From DASUAS01 sp035763625 (GTDB lineage: Bacteria; Actinomycetota; Acidimicrobiia; IMCC26256; DASPTH01): DNA of 13,488 nucleotides. The DNA is taken from contig DASUAS010000341.1 of NCBI GenBank assembly GCA_035763625.1, positions 1 to 13,488 on the forward strand, written 5' to 3'. Below are positions 1 to 6,314 of this stretch, in pieces; the stretch's first letter is position 1, and each line of letters opens with the position of its first letter. The notes beneath the pieces were generated by a model that saw nothing but the letters and a program-made list of their open reading frames with translations, ran no database searches and was not told where the DNA came from. A program made the position numbers and the translations under genes.

Positions 1-1855
1 ACCACGCGGCCCGTTGCTCCTCGGTGGTGGCCGCGACCGCGAGCCAGCCGTCGGCCGCGGCGACGAAGCAGTGGTCGGGCTCGTCGCCCACGTAGTCGAC
101 GTACCCGAGCACCGGTGGCGGCAGATCGGGCGCAGTGGTGAACTCGCCGCCCTGGTACGCGACCGACGTGCGGCTCAGCGTCACGTCGACGTCCTGCCCC
201 TCGCCGAGGTGGGTGCGCGCGTACAACCCGGCGATGGTGCCGAACGCGGCGAGGGTGCCGGTGCCGATGTCGTGCAGCGACATCGGCTGGATCACGGGAT
301 GATCCGCGCCACCCTGCGCCACCATCAGCCCGCTGCGGGCCTGCAGCAGCGGGTCGAATCCCGGCGTGCCCGCCAGCGGACCCTCGCCCCAGCCGTCGAC
401 GTGGCAGTGCACGAGCCCGGGGTTGCCGGCGCGGAGCCCGTCCAGATCGAGCTGCAGCTCGTCGGCGACCTGGCGCGACATGTTCTCGACCAGCGCGTCG
501 GCGTGGTGCACGAGTGCAGTGAACGCGTCGCGGTCGGCCTCGTCCTTGAGGTCGAGGCACACCTGGTCCTTGTCGCGGTTGAGCGCCGAGAACGACGCCG
601 CGGCCACGGTGCGGAAGTCCTCACCGCCCGGCGGGTCGACCTTCACGACGCGCGCGCCGAGGTCCTGCAGCACGAGGCAGCCGAACGGGCCGGCGAGGAA
701 CTTGGTCGCATCCACGACGAGCAGACCTTCCAAGGGGAGTGCCGTCGCGCCTCCGTTGCTCGCCTCCGCTCGCTCCGTCCCTGTCGAAGAACCGGGCGGC
801 GACCCGGTCAAAGAACCGGGTGTGCGCGACAGCACCGCGGGCACACCCGGGCCGACCGTGCCGTCCTGGCCCGGCACCGCCAGCAACAGGTCGTTGGCCG
901 CGACGGTGTCGCTCGCCGCCCACTCCTCGCGCGTCTGCACCGGCGCGTACGGCACCCCGTGCTCGTCGAAGCGCGCCGACCACCAAGACGAGTCCATCTC
1001 CGCCACGCGCGCCGCGAACCGCGCGTTGGCGATCTTCTGCACCGGAGGTGTGACGAACTTGGCGAACTCGCCATCGACCTCGGGGATCAGCATGACGTCC
1101 ATCTGGTCGAGCGCTTCGAGCAGCTTGAAGAAGAAGGACGGCGTGAGCGCGCAGACGAACAGCCACACGCCGTCGCGACACCGGTACATGCGGAACTGCG
1201 GTGACGCGCCGGTGCCGTCCTTGTTGGCGCCGAACGGCCGGAAGATGCCCGGGTACTCGATGCGGATCGACGTGTTCATCGCGTTCACCGCGTGCAGCCC
1301 CGACACCGTGCACGCGTGCACCGTCCCGCGCGTGGCGCGGTCGACCAACGCGGCCCCGATCGCGCACGCGCCGAGCGCACCCTGCTCGTAGGTGATGATC
1401 GGCACGACCGACGCCACCGGATGGTCGCTCGTCGCGCCCGGCTGCTGCGCGGCGAGACCGGTCCACGCCCACAGCAGCAGCTCGTCGTAGGGCAGGTCGG
1501 CGGTCTCCCCCGTCGGCGCGTGCGGTGGCATCCACGCGTGCACGAGCGACGGGTTGTGGCGGCGGAGCTGCGTACACGACAGTCCCTCGGCGTCGAGCTC
1601 GCATGCGGGCCGGTCGACGACCACGACGTCGGCCGTCGCGGCGAGCTCCTCGACCAGTCCGTCGCGCGCGGCGACGACGTGCTTCGTGCGGTTCGCGTAG
1701 CGCCACAACGCCGAGTCGTGCGGCGTCCGCTCGATCCGCGTCACCTCGGCGCCGTACTCCCCCAGGTGCATGGCGGCCAGCGCGCCCGGCGGCGCGACAG
1801 CCAGGTCGAGCACCCGGATGCCGTGGAAAGCAGAGGCGGTGAACGCTGCGGTCAC
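1..1855 (-). CDS. Tandem (two-domain) class III CoA-transferase, CaiB/BaiF family; 3' end cut by the window
   Basis: Reading the minus strand from GTG 1855 gives 618 codons without a stop, so the protein continues past the left edge; family tandem proteins are near 780-800 aa, so about 160 residues are probably missing. It holds two CaiB/BaiF domains. Domain 1 (about residues 10-340) opens with GIRVLDLAVAPPGALAA. Domain 2 (about 375 onward) opens with LEGLLVVDATKFLAGPFG and has the usual VVKVDPPGG. The family transfers CoA between acids through an aspartyl-CoA thioester. By alignment to formyl-CoA transferase, domain 2 keeps this Asp (D529, in HDIGTG), while domain 1 has Thr155 there (IITYEQGAL). 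The linker (about 341-374) is rich in Gly, Ser and Thr and repeat-derived. The start is 10 nt after the dehydrogenase stop, with no good Shine-Dalgarno, suggesting coupled translation; first ATG (residue 29) would lose the first motif. The fold is certain; the acyl substrate is unknown. Confidence 0.9.
   Translation of the reverse strand, partial: MTAAFTASAFHGIRVLDLAVAPPGALAAMHLGEYGAEVTRIERTPHDSALWRYANRTKHVVAARDGLVEELAATADVVVVDRPACELDAEGLSCTQLRRHNPSLVHAWMPPHAPTGETADLPYDELLLWAWTGLAAQQPGATSDHPVASVVPIITYEQGALGACAIGAALVDRATRGTVHACTVSGLHAVNAMNTSIRIEYPGIFRPFGANKDGTGASPQFRMYRCRDGVWLFVCALTPSFFFKLLEALDQMDVMLIPEVDGEFAKFVTPPVQKIANARFAARVAEMDSSWWSARFDEHGVPYAPVQTREEWAASDTVAANDLLLAVPGQDGTVGPGVPAVLSRTPGSLTGSPPGSSTGTERAEASNGGATALPLEGLLVVDATKFLAGPFGCLVLQDLGARVVKVDPPGGEDFRTVAAASFSALNRDKDQVCLDLKDEADRDAFTALVHHADALVENMSRQVADELQLDLDGLRAGNPGLVHCHVDGWGEGPLAGTPGFDPLLQARSGLMVAQGGADHPVIQPMSLHDIGTGTLAAFGTIAGLYARTHLGEGQDVDVTLSRTSVAYQGGEFTTAPDLPPPVLGYVDYVGDEPDHCFVAAADGWLAVAATTEEQRAAW
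748..820. repeat. Repeat-like GC-rich insert in the inter-domain linker of the partial CoA-transferase
   Basis: This stretch encodes linker residues about 346-370. It carries two near-identical direct repeats, GTCGAAGAACCGGG (783-796) and GTCAAAGAACCGGG (807-820), an inverted pair ACCGGG/CCCGGT (791-796 and 803-808) and a run built from CTCCG, CGCTC and CGCCTCCG units (748-777). Its length and content keep the reading frame open. The style resembles short interspersed repeats that land in linkers without breaking genes, but I cannot see other copies in this window. Confidence 0.5.
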
Positions 1856-1865
1856 CGCAGACGCG

Positions 1866-3167
1866 TCAGGAGTTGCCGACCGAGTGCTCGAGCATGAGCG
1901 CGATCTTCTCGCGCGCCGCTTCCCGCTTGGCCGGGAGCCACTCCGACGGCCAGAGCCCGTCGACCGGCTTGTAGCCCTTCAGCACTTCCTTCGCCGCGGT
2001 GACCTTGTGGACCTCGCTCGGGCCGTCGACCGTCGCCATGATCGGGATGCCCGACCACATGCGCCCGAACGGCATCTCGTTCGACACGCCGAGCGCGCCG
2101 TGCAGGTGCATCGCCTTGAAGATGACGCTCTCCTGCACCTTGGGCGTGAGGAACTTGATCGTGGCGATGTTCTTCCGCACCCGCTTGTAGTCGTGGTAGC
2201 GGTCGATCTCCCACGCGGTGTAGAGCACGAGCAGCCGGAACTGCATGAGGTCCGCGTACGCGTCGGCGATGTCGGACTGCACCATCTGCTTGTCGGCCAG
2301 CAGCGAGCCCTGGGTCTCGCGCGAGAGCGCGCGCTCGCACATCATGTCGAGCGCTTTCTGGCAGATGCCGACCGTGCGCATCGCGTGGTGCACGCGACCG
2401 CCGCCGAGCCGGGTCTGCGCGACGGCGAACGCCTGTCCCTCACCACCGAGCAGCGCGTCGGCGGGCACCCGCACGTTGTTGTAGTGGATGAGGGCGTGCA
2501 TGCCCTCGTCCTCGTCCTCACCCATGAGACCGATGTGACGCTCCACGTCGAGACCGGGCGTGTCGGTGGGCACCAGGAACATCGACATGCCCTGGTACGC
2601 GCTCACGTCGGGGTCGGTGACCGCCATGACGATGATGAACCGGGCCGTGCGCGCGTTCGACGAGAAGAACTTCCAGCCGTTGATGACCCACTCGTCGCCG
2701 TCCTTCACCGCGCGGGTCTTGAACATCTTGGGGTCGGCCCCGGCGTGCGGCTCGGTCATCGAGTAGCACGAGAAGCACTCGCCGTTGAGCAGCGGCTGCA
2801 GGTATTCCGCCTTCTGCGCCTCGGTGCCGTAGTGGGCGATGATCTCGGCGTTGCCGGTGTCGGGCGCGGCGGTGCCGAACACGATCGGCGCCCAGCCCGA
2901 CGTGCCGAGGATCTCGTTGATCAGCGCCAGCTTCAGCTGGCCGAAGCCCTTCCCGCCGAGCTCGGGACCGAGGTGCGCGGCCCAGAGGCCCTGCGCCTTG
3001 ATCTCGTCCTGCATCGGACGGACCAGCGGGCCGGTCTCGTCGTCGAGCGGATGGAACGCGCGCCCGCCGTAGACCAGGTCGAGCGGCTCGATCTTCTCCT
3101 CGACGAAGCTCCGGATCCAGTCGAGCTTCGCCTGGAACTCGGGCTCGGTTTCGAAGTCCCACGCCAT
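1866..3167 (-). CDS. Acyl-CoA dehydrogenase family protein (FadE-type)
   Basis: A 433-aa flavoprotein of normal family length that would oxidise an acyl-CoA to the 2-enoyl-CoA, passing electrons to electron-transfer flavoprotein. The N-terminal helical domain is about 1-130. The middle beta domain carries the FAD/substrate motif YSMTEPHAGADPKMF (135-149) and WVINGWKFFSSNA. The C-terminal helical domain carries HGALGVSNEMPFGRMW (356-371), where E364 sits at the likely catalytic-base position by alignment with ACAD10/11-like and FadE proteins. The sequence DGPSEVHKVTAAKEVL (381-396) matches the usual C-terminal cofactor-contact segment. ATG 3167 is supported by AAGGAGG seven bases upstream. It sits 23 nt downstream of the enoyl-CoA hydratase and 10 nt before the tandem CoA-transferase, so it is part of one operon with them. 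No signal peptide is seen, so it is cytosolic. Chain length and branching of the substrate cannot be read from the sequence. Confidence 0.95.
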   Translation of the reverse strand: MAWDFETEPEFQAKLDWIRSFVEEKIEPLDLVYGGRAFHPLDDETGPLVRPMQDEIKAQGLWAAHLGPELGGKGFGQLKLALINEILGTSGWAPIVFGTAAPDTGNAEIIAHYGTEAQKAEYLQPLLNGECFSCYSMTEPHAGADPKMFKTRAVKDGDEWVINGWKFFSSNARTARFIIVMAVTDPDVSAYQGMSMFLVPTDTPGLDVERHIGLMGEDEDEGMHALIHYNNVRVPADALLGGEGQAFAVAQTRLGGGRVHHAMRTVGICQKALDMMCERALSRETQGSLLADKQMVQSDIADAYADLMQFRLLVLYTAWEIDRYHDYKRVRKNIATIKFLTPKVQESVIFKAMHLHGALGVSNEMPFGRMWSGIPIMATVDGPSEVHKVTAAKEVLKGYKPVDGLWPSEWLPAKREAAREKIALMLEHSVGNS

Positions 3168-3174
3168 CGCGTCG

Positions 3175-3181
3175 CCTCCTT
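3175..3181 (-). promoter_or_regulatory. Strong Shine-Dalgarno of the acyl-CoA dehydrogenase
   Basis: AAGGAGG on the minus strand, seven bases before ATG 3167. This is the strongest ribosome binding site in the window and fixes the start. It lies inside the 23-nt gap after the enoyl-CoA hydratase stop. Confidence 0.85.
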
Positions 3182-3190
3182 GTCGTCGAC

Positions 3191-3988
3191 CTACCGACCC
3201 ACGAACCGCGCGGGCCGCTTCTCCACGAACGCGAGCGCGCCTTCACGCGCGTCTTCGCTCGCGAACACCGCTCCGATCTCCTTCGGACGCGGCCAGGCAG
3301 CGTCACCGCCCTGCGTCGCGCCCTGACGCACCAGCTTCTTCACCACTTGCACCGCGAGGGGGCCGTTCGCCGCGATCCGCTCCGCGAGCGCGACCGCCTC
3401 GTCGACTTCGCTCCCGCTCGGGACGACCCGGTTGATCAGGCCCAACTCGTGCGCACGGGCCGAGTCGATGGTGTCCCCGGTGAGGGTGATCTCCAGCGCG
3501 ACCGCCATCGGGATGCGCGTGGCCAGCAGTGTGCCGCCCCCGCCGGGCATCAGCCCCCGCTTCACCTCCGCGAGCCCGAACACCACGTGCTCGGCGGCCA
3601 CCACGAGGTCGCAGCACATCATGATCTCGAAGCCACCGGCGACGGTCGCGCCGTTCAACGCCGCGACGATGGGCTTGGGGTACTCCCACGAGATGATCTG
3701 GTGACGCGACGTGTCGACGACGTCGTCGTCATCCTCGGCTCGCTCGGCGACGCTCTGGCCCCCACCCCCACCCGACGCGAACTCGGCCAGGTCCATGCCC
3801 GCGCTGAACGCGCGGTCACCGGCGCCGGTGAGCACGATGACGCGCACGTCGTCGTCGGTCTCGAGCTCGGCGAACGCCGCCGCCAGCCCGTCGAGCAGCT
3901 CGCGGTTGAGCGCATTGCGCTTCTCGGGCCGGTTGAGGGTCAGGACCTCGACCGCGCCCCGGCGCTCTCGCAGCAGGACGTCACTCAC
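3191..3988 (-). CDS. Enoyl-CoA hydratase/isomerase (crotonase), canonical active site
   Basis: A 265-aa protein, typical crotonase length, expected to hydrate 2-enoyl-CoA to 3-hydroxyacyl-CoA in the cytosol. Visible motifs are LNRPEKRNAL (18-27), the first oxyanion-hole loop FSAGMDL (61-67), the second oxyanion loop ALNGATVAGGFEIMMCCD (110-127), and FGLAEVKRGLMPGGGGT (137-153). E121 and E141 occupy the positions of the two catalytic glutamates of rat enoyl-CoA hydratase (E144 and E164), so real hydratase activity is plausible. I chose GTG 3988 because homology begins there and GGAGG lies nine bases upstream; the frame stays open up to 4141 but that extension is antisense-like and not crotonase. 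The start overlaps the upstream crotonase-like gene by 8 nt, so the two are translationally coupled. Unusual is a low-complexity stretch of five Gly plus an acidic run (about residues 72-92) between the oxyanion loops. Substrate unknown. Confidence 0.93.
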   Translation of the reverse strand: MSDVLLRERRGAVEVLTLNRPEKRNALNRELLDGLAAAFAELETDDDVRVIVLTGAGDRAFSAGMDLAEFASGGGGGQSVAERAEDDDDVVDTSRHQIISWEYPKPIVAALNGATVAGGFEIMMCCDLVVAAEHVVFGLAEVKRGLMPGGGGTLLATRIPMAVALEITLTGDTIDSARAHELGLINRVVPSGSEVDEAVALAERIAANGPLAVQVVKKLVRQGATQGGDAAWPRPKEIGAVFASEDAREGALAFVEKRPARFVGR

Positions 3989-4895
3989 TGACCGCGGCCT
4001 CCACCGTGTCGCGCTGGGAGGGCTTGAGCTTCGTGCCGCGCCAGTCAGGCACGTCCTCACCCAGCTTGGCGACGGCCATGCCGTCGTCGTGGACGACCGC
4101 CCAGTGCGCGTGGTTGAGCTCGTGCATGGTGAAGCACGCATTGAGCGCGTTGTGGAAGCCCATGTTGTCCTGCGTCTGGTTCACGGACTCCTTGATGAGC
4201 AGCGCCGCCATCGTGGGGATCTGCGCGATGCGGCGCGCGAACTCGAGCGTGCGCTCGGCCAACTGGTCCTCGGGGAAGATCTTGCTCACCATGCCGAGGC
4301 GGTACGCCTCCTCGGCGTCGATCGAGTCACCGGTGAGCATGAGCTCCTTCGTCTTGCGGGGACCGAACTCCCAGGGATGCGCGAAGTACTCGACCCCGCA
4401 CATGCCGAGGCGGGTGCCGACGACGTCGGCGAAGATCGTCCCCTCGGCCGCCACGATCAGGTCGCACGCCCACATCAGCATCAGGCCGGCGGCGTACACA
4501 CCACCGTGCACCTGGGCGACGGTGATCTTGCGCAGGTTCCGCCACCGCAGCGTGTTCTGGAAGAAGTAGTGCCACTCCTGCAGCATGAGGCTCTCGGCGC
4601 CCGAGCGGCTCCCGCCGTTGATGGTGGCGGTCGGGTGGGGGTTGTCGCCGCGCAGCTCCTCCCACATCTCCTTCGAGCCGGTGTCGTGGCCGGAGGAGAA
4701 CATCGGGCCGTTGCCCCCGAAGATCACGACGCGCACGGTGTCGTCGGCCTCGGCGCGCAGGAACGCGTCGTTCAGCTCCACCAGCATCGACCGGTGCTGC
4801 GCGTTCCGCATCTCGGGCCGGTCCAGCATGATCCGCGCGATCGTCCCGTCGTCGAGCGTCTCGTACGTGACGTGGCGATATTCGGATTCGGACAT
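3981..4895 (-). CDS. Crotonase-fold protein lacking both catalytic glutamates
   Basis: A 304-aa member of the enoyl-CoA hydratase superfamily, somewhat longer than the canonical 260 aa. Crotonase marks are MLDRPEMRNAQ (23-33), the oxyanion loop FSSGHDTG (66-73), and VHGGVYAAGLMLMWACDLI (129-147). At the catalytic positions of rat hydratase it has M139 instead of Glu and V159 instead of Glu (FADVVGTRLGMCGVEYF). The GMCGVEYFAHPWEFG segment replaces the usual PGxGG turn; I recall similar segments in actinobacterial paralogues annotated as EchA. It probably binds an acyl-CoA and stabilises an enolate, but the reaction may be isomerisation, hydrolysis or C-C cleavage rather than hydration. ATG 4895 is chosen over the earlier in-frame start at 4922 because GGAGG lies seven bases before it and homology begins there. 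It is the first gene of the minus-strand operon, ahead of a coupled canonical hydratase (8-nt overlap). Confidence 0.9.
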   Translation of the reverse strand: MSESEYRHVTYETLDDGTIARIMLDRPEMRNAQHRSMLVELNDAFLRAEADDTVRVVIFGGNGPMFSSGHDTGSKEMWEELRGDNPHPTATINGGSRSGAESLMLQEWHYFFQNTLRWRNLRKITVAQVHGGVYAAGLMLMWACDLIVAAEGTIFADVVGTRLGMCGVEYFAHPWEFGPRKTKELMLTGDSIDAEEAYRLGMVSKIFPEDQLAERTLEFARRIAQIPTMAALLIKESVNQTQDNMGFHNALNACFTMHELNHAHWAVVHDDGMAVAKLGEDVPDWRGTKLKPSQRDTVEAAVSE

Positions 4896-5019
4896 GTGCT
4901 GACCTCCAGACGGAACGAGCACCCGACGCTACACAGGGTGCCCGGGAGGGCACCACCGAGCGCGCCGCCCGTGCACGGTCCAACCGCGGGACTGCACGGC
5001 AGCCCCTACGCTGCGCCGC
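4896..5019. promoter_or_regulatory. 124-bp divergent control region between operon A and the single-domain CoA-transferase
   Basis: This gap separates genes transcribed outward in both directions. It holds the GGAGG ribosome binding site of the leftward gene (4903-4907), a possible leftward -10 box TAGCGT (minus strand, 4926-4931), and a rightward -10 box TACGCT (5007-5012). It also contains a perfect 10-bp palindrome CCGTGCACGG (4969-4978), whose half TGCACGG recurs at 4993-4999, 21 bases further on. This spacing of two helical turns would suit an operator for a dimeric repressor, but no regulator gene is in the window to pair with it. Confidence 0.5.
5007..5012 (+). promoter_or_regulatory. 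Putative -10 box of a leaderless transcript
   Basis: TACGCT fits the actinobacterial TANNNT -10 consensus and is followed by exactly seven bases and then ATG 5020. Transcription would therefore start at or next to the A of the start codon. No Shine-Dalgarno is present before this gene, as expected for a leaderless mRNA. No clear -35 box is seen. Confidence 0.55.
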
Positions 5020-6243
5020 ATGTCGAACGTGATGGAAGGGATCCGCATCCTCGAAGTGGCCGAGCACACCTTCGTGCCCGCGGCCTCCGGCATCCTCGCC
5101 GACTGGGGCGCGGAGGTCATCAAGATCGAGCACGTCACCCGCGGTGACGCGGCTCGCGGGCTCGGCTCGACCGGCATCGCCGGCTTCAGCGGCAAGGTCG
5201 CCGTCCTGATGGAGCACGCCAACCGGGGCAAGAAGAGCCTCGGCCTCGACCTCACCAAGGACGAGGGGCGCGACATCCTGTACCGGCTGGCGGGGATCTC
5301 CGACGTCTTCCTCACCAACAAGATGGCGGGAGTGCGCTCGCGCCTCCAGATCGACGTCGACGACATCAAGGCGCACAACCCGAACATCGTCTACGTGCGC
5401 GGCACCGGCTACGGCAACCGCGGTCCCGACACCGACGCCGGCGGCTACGACTCCCTCGGGTTCTGGGCCCGCTCGGGCGTCGCGCACTCGGTGACGCCCT
5501 CCGACCTGCCCCAGCCGATCAACCAGCCCGGACCCGCGTTCGGCGACTCCATCGGCGCGATGACCATCGCGGGCGGGATCTCCGCCGCGCTCCTCCACCG
5601 TGAGCGCACCGGCGAGGCGAAGGTCGTCGACATCTCGCTCCTGTCGACGGCGATGTGGGCGATGGGCGGCACCATCGCGGTGTCCCAGGACATGGGCATG
5701 GCCTGGCAGGCACCGCCCGCCGGCAAGCCCGCGGCACCGTTCAACCCGCTGATCGGCTACTTCGGCACGTCCGACGGCCGGTTCATCATGTTCTCGATGC
5801 TCCAGGGCTTCCACTACTGGCCCGAGGTCTGCGAGCGGCTCGAGCGCACCGACCTCGTCGCTGATCCGCGCTTCGACACCCACGAGCACCTCATGGAGCA
5901 CGCTGCCGTCGGCGCCGACATCATCCGGGGCGAGATCGAGAAGTACACGCTCGCCGAGATCAAGGAACGCCTCACCGGCATGCGGGGCCAGTGGGCGGTC
6001 GTGCAGGACACCATCGAGATCGGCGAGGACCCGCAGGTCGTCGCCAACGGCTACCTGCAGCAGCTCGAGTACGACGGCTACCCCTACAAGTTGGTGGAGA
6101 CACCGGTGCAGTTCGACGAGACCCCGTCGGTGCCGGGCAAGTCACCCGACTTCAACGAGCACGGCGACCAGATCCTCACCGAGCAGCTCGGTCTCGACTG
6201 GGACACCGTCATCGACCTCAAGGTGAAGGGCGTCGTCGCGTAG
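5020..6243 (+). CDS. Single-domain class III CoA-transferase (CaiB/BaiF family)
   Basis: A 407-aa protein, the normal length for this family, which moves CoA from a donor acyl-CoA to a carboxylic acid as an interlocked homodimer. It opens with MEGIRILEVAEHTFVPAASG (5-24) and ADWGAEVIKIEH (27-38), followed by LGLDLTKDEGRDIL (74-87), typical of the fold. The catalytic Asp is D176 in PAFGDSIGAM, aligned with D169 of formyl-CoA transferase. The segment GEAKVVDISLLSTAMW (198-213) matches the usual strand after the active site. ATG 5020 is preferred because of the leaderless promoter seven bases before it; ATG 5032 is an alternative, also without a ribosome binding site. It is monocistronic, divergent from operon A, and convergent with the second tandem CoA-transferase gene. 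Cytosolic. The substrate is not predictable; neighbours suggest activation of an acid in the same catabolic route. Confidence 0.94.
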   Translation: MSNVMEGIRILEVAEHTFVPAASGILADWGAEVIKIEHVTRGDAARGLGSTGIAGFSGKVAVLMEHANRGKKSLGLDLTKDEGRDILYRLAGISDVFLTNKMAGVRSRLQIDVDDIKAHNPNIVYVRGTGYGNRGPDTDAGGYDSLGFWARSGVAHSVTPSDLPQPINQPGPAFGDSIGAMTIAGGISAALLHRERTGEAKVVDISLLSTAMWAMGGTIAVSQDMGMAWQAPPAGKPAAPFNPLIGYFGTSDGRFIMFSMLQGFHYWPEVCERLERTDLVADPRFDTHEHLMEHAAVGADIIRGEIEKYTLAEIKERLTGMRGQWAVVQDTIEIGEDPQVVANGYLQQLEYDGYPYKLVETPVQFDETPSVPGKSPDFNEHGDQILTEQLGLDWDTVIDLKVKGVVA

Positions 6244-6257
6244 CTCGATCCCCGATT

Positions 6258-6314
6258 CCGGATTCATCGTGGAGTTGACGACCGTAGAGGTAGTCCAGTC
6301 CGCAATGAATCCGG
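6258..6314. repeat. 57-bp inverted repeat filling a convergent intergenic gap; possible bidirectional terminator
   Basis: The 71-bp gap between the convergent stops holds perfect 10-bp arms: CCGGATTCAT at 6258-6267 and ATGAATCCGG at 6305-6314. Pairing continues imperfectly inward (for example TGGA 6270-6273 with 6299-6302), leaving a loop near 6282-6290. The element is clearly richer in A and T than its surroundings and abuts the stop codon of the leftward gene. There is no run of T, so it is not a classical rho-independent terminator. It could be a hairpin terminator serving both genes or one copy of a dispersed palindromic repeat. Confidence 0.6.

Noticed and set aside
621..1706. A 361-codon minus-strand open frame in the region of the partial CoA-transferase
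   Set aside because: It is out of frame with the CaiB/BaiF reading, which stays open from 1855 to the window edge and shows both domain motifs.
1..1855. Possible frameshift or pseudogene because no ordinary complete frame is visible
   Set aside because: The minus-strand frame from GTG 1855 is uninterrupted for 618 codons with conserved motifs in both domains. It only lacks a stop because the window ends.
1770..3326. A 518-codon plus-strand open frame
   Set aside because: It is antisense to the acyl-CoA dehydrogenase, whose motifs and AAGGAGG site are clear. Translation is His/Arg/Val-rich without domain similarity.
3989..4141. N-terminal extension of the canonical hydratase
   Set aside because: The 51 extra codons lie in a shadow frame of the upstream crotonase gene, show Ser/Thr/Arg-rich sequence and no crotonase homology. 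GTG 3988 with GGAGG is a better start.
4327..5901. A 524-codon minus-strand open frame across the divergent control region
   Set aside because: It is antisense to the single-domain CoA-transferase and out of frame with the crotonase-like gene. It has no domain motifs.
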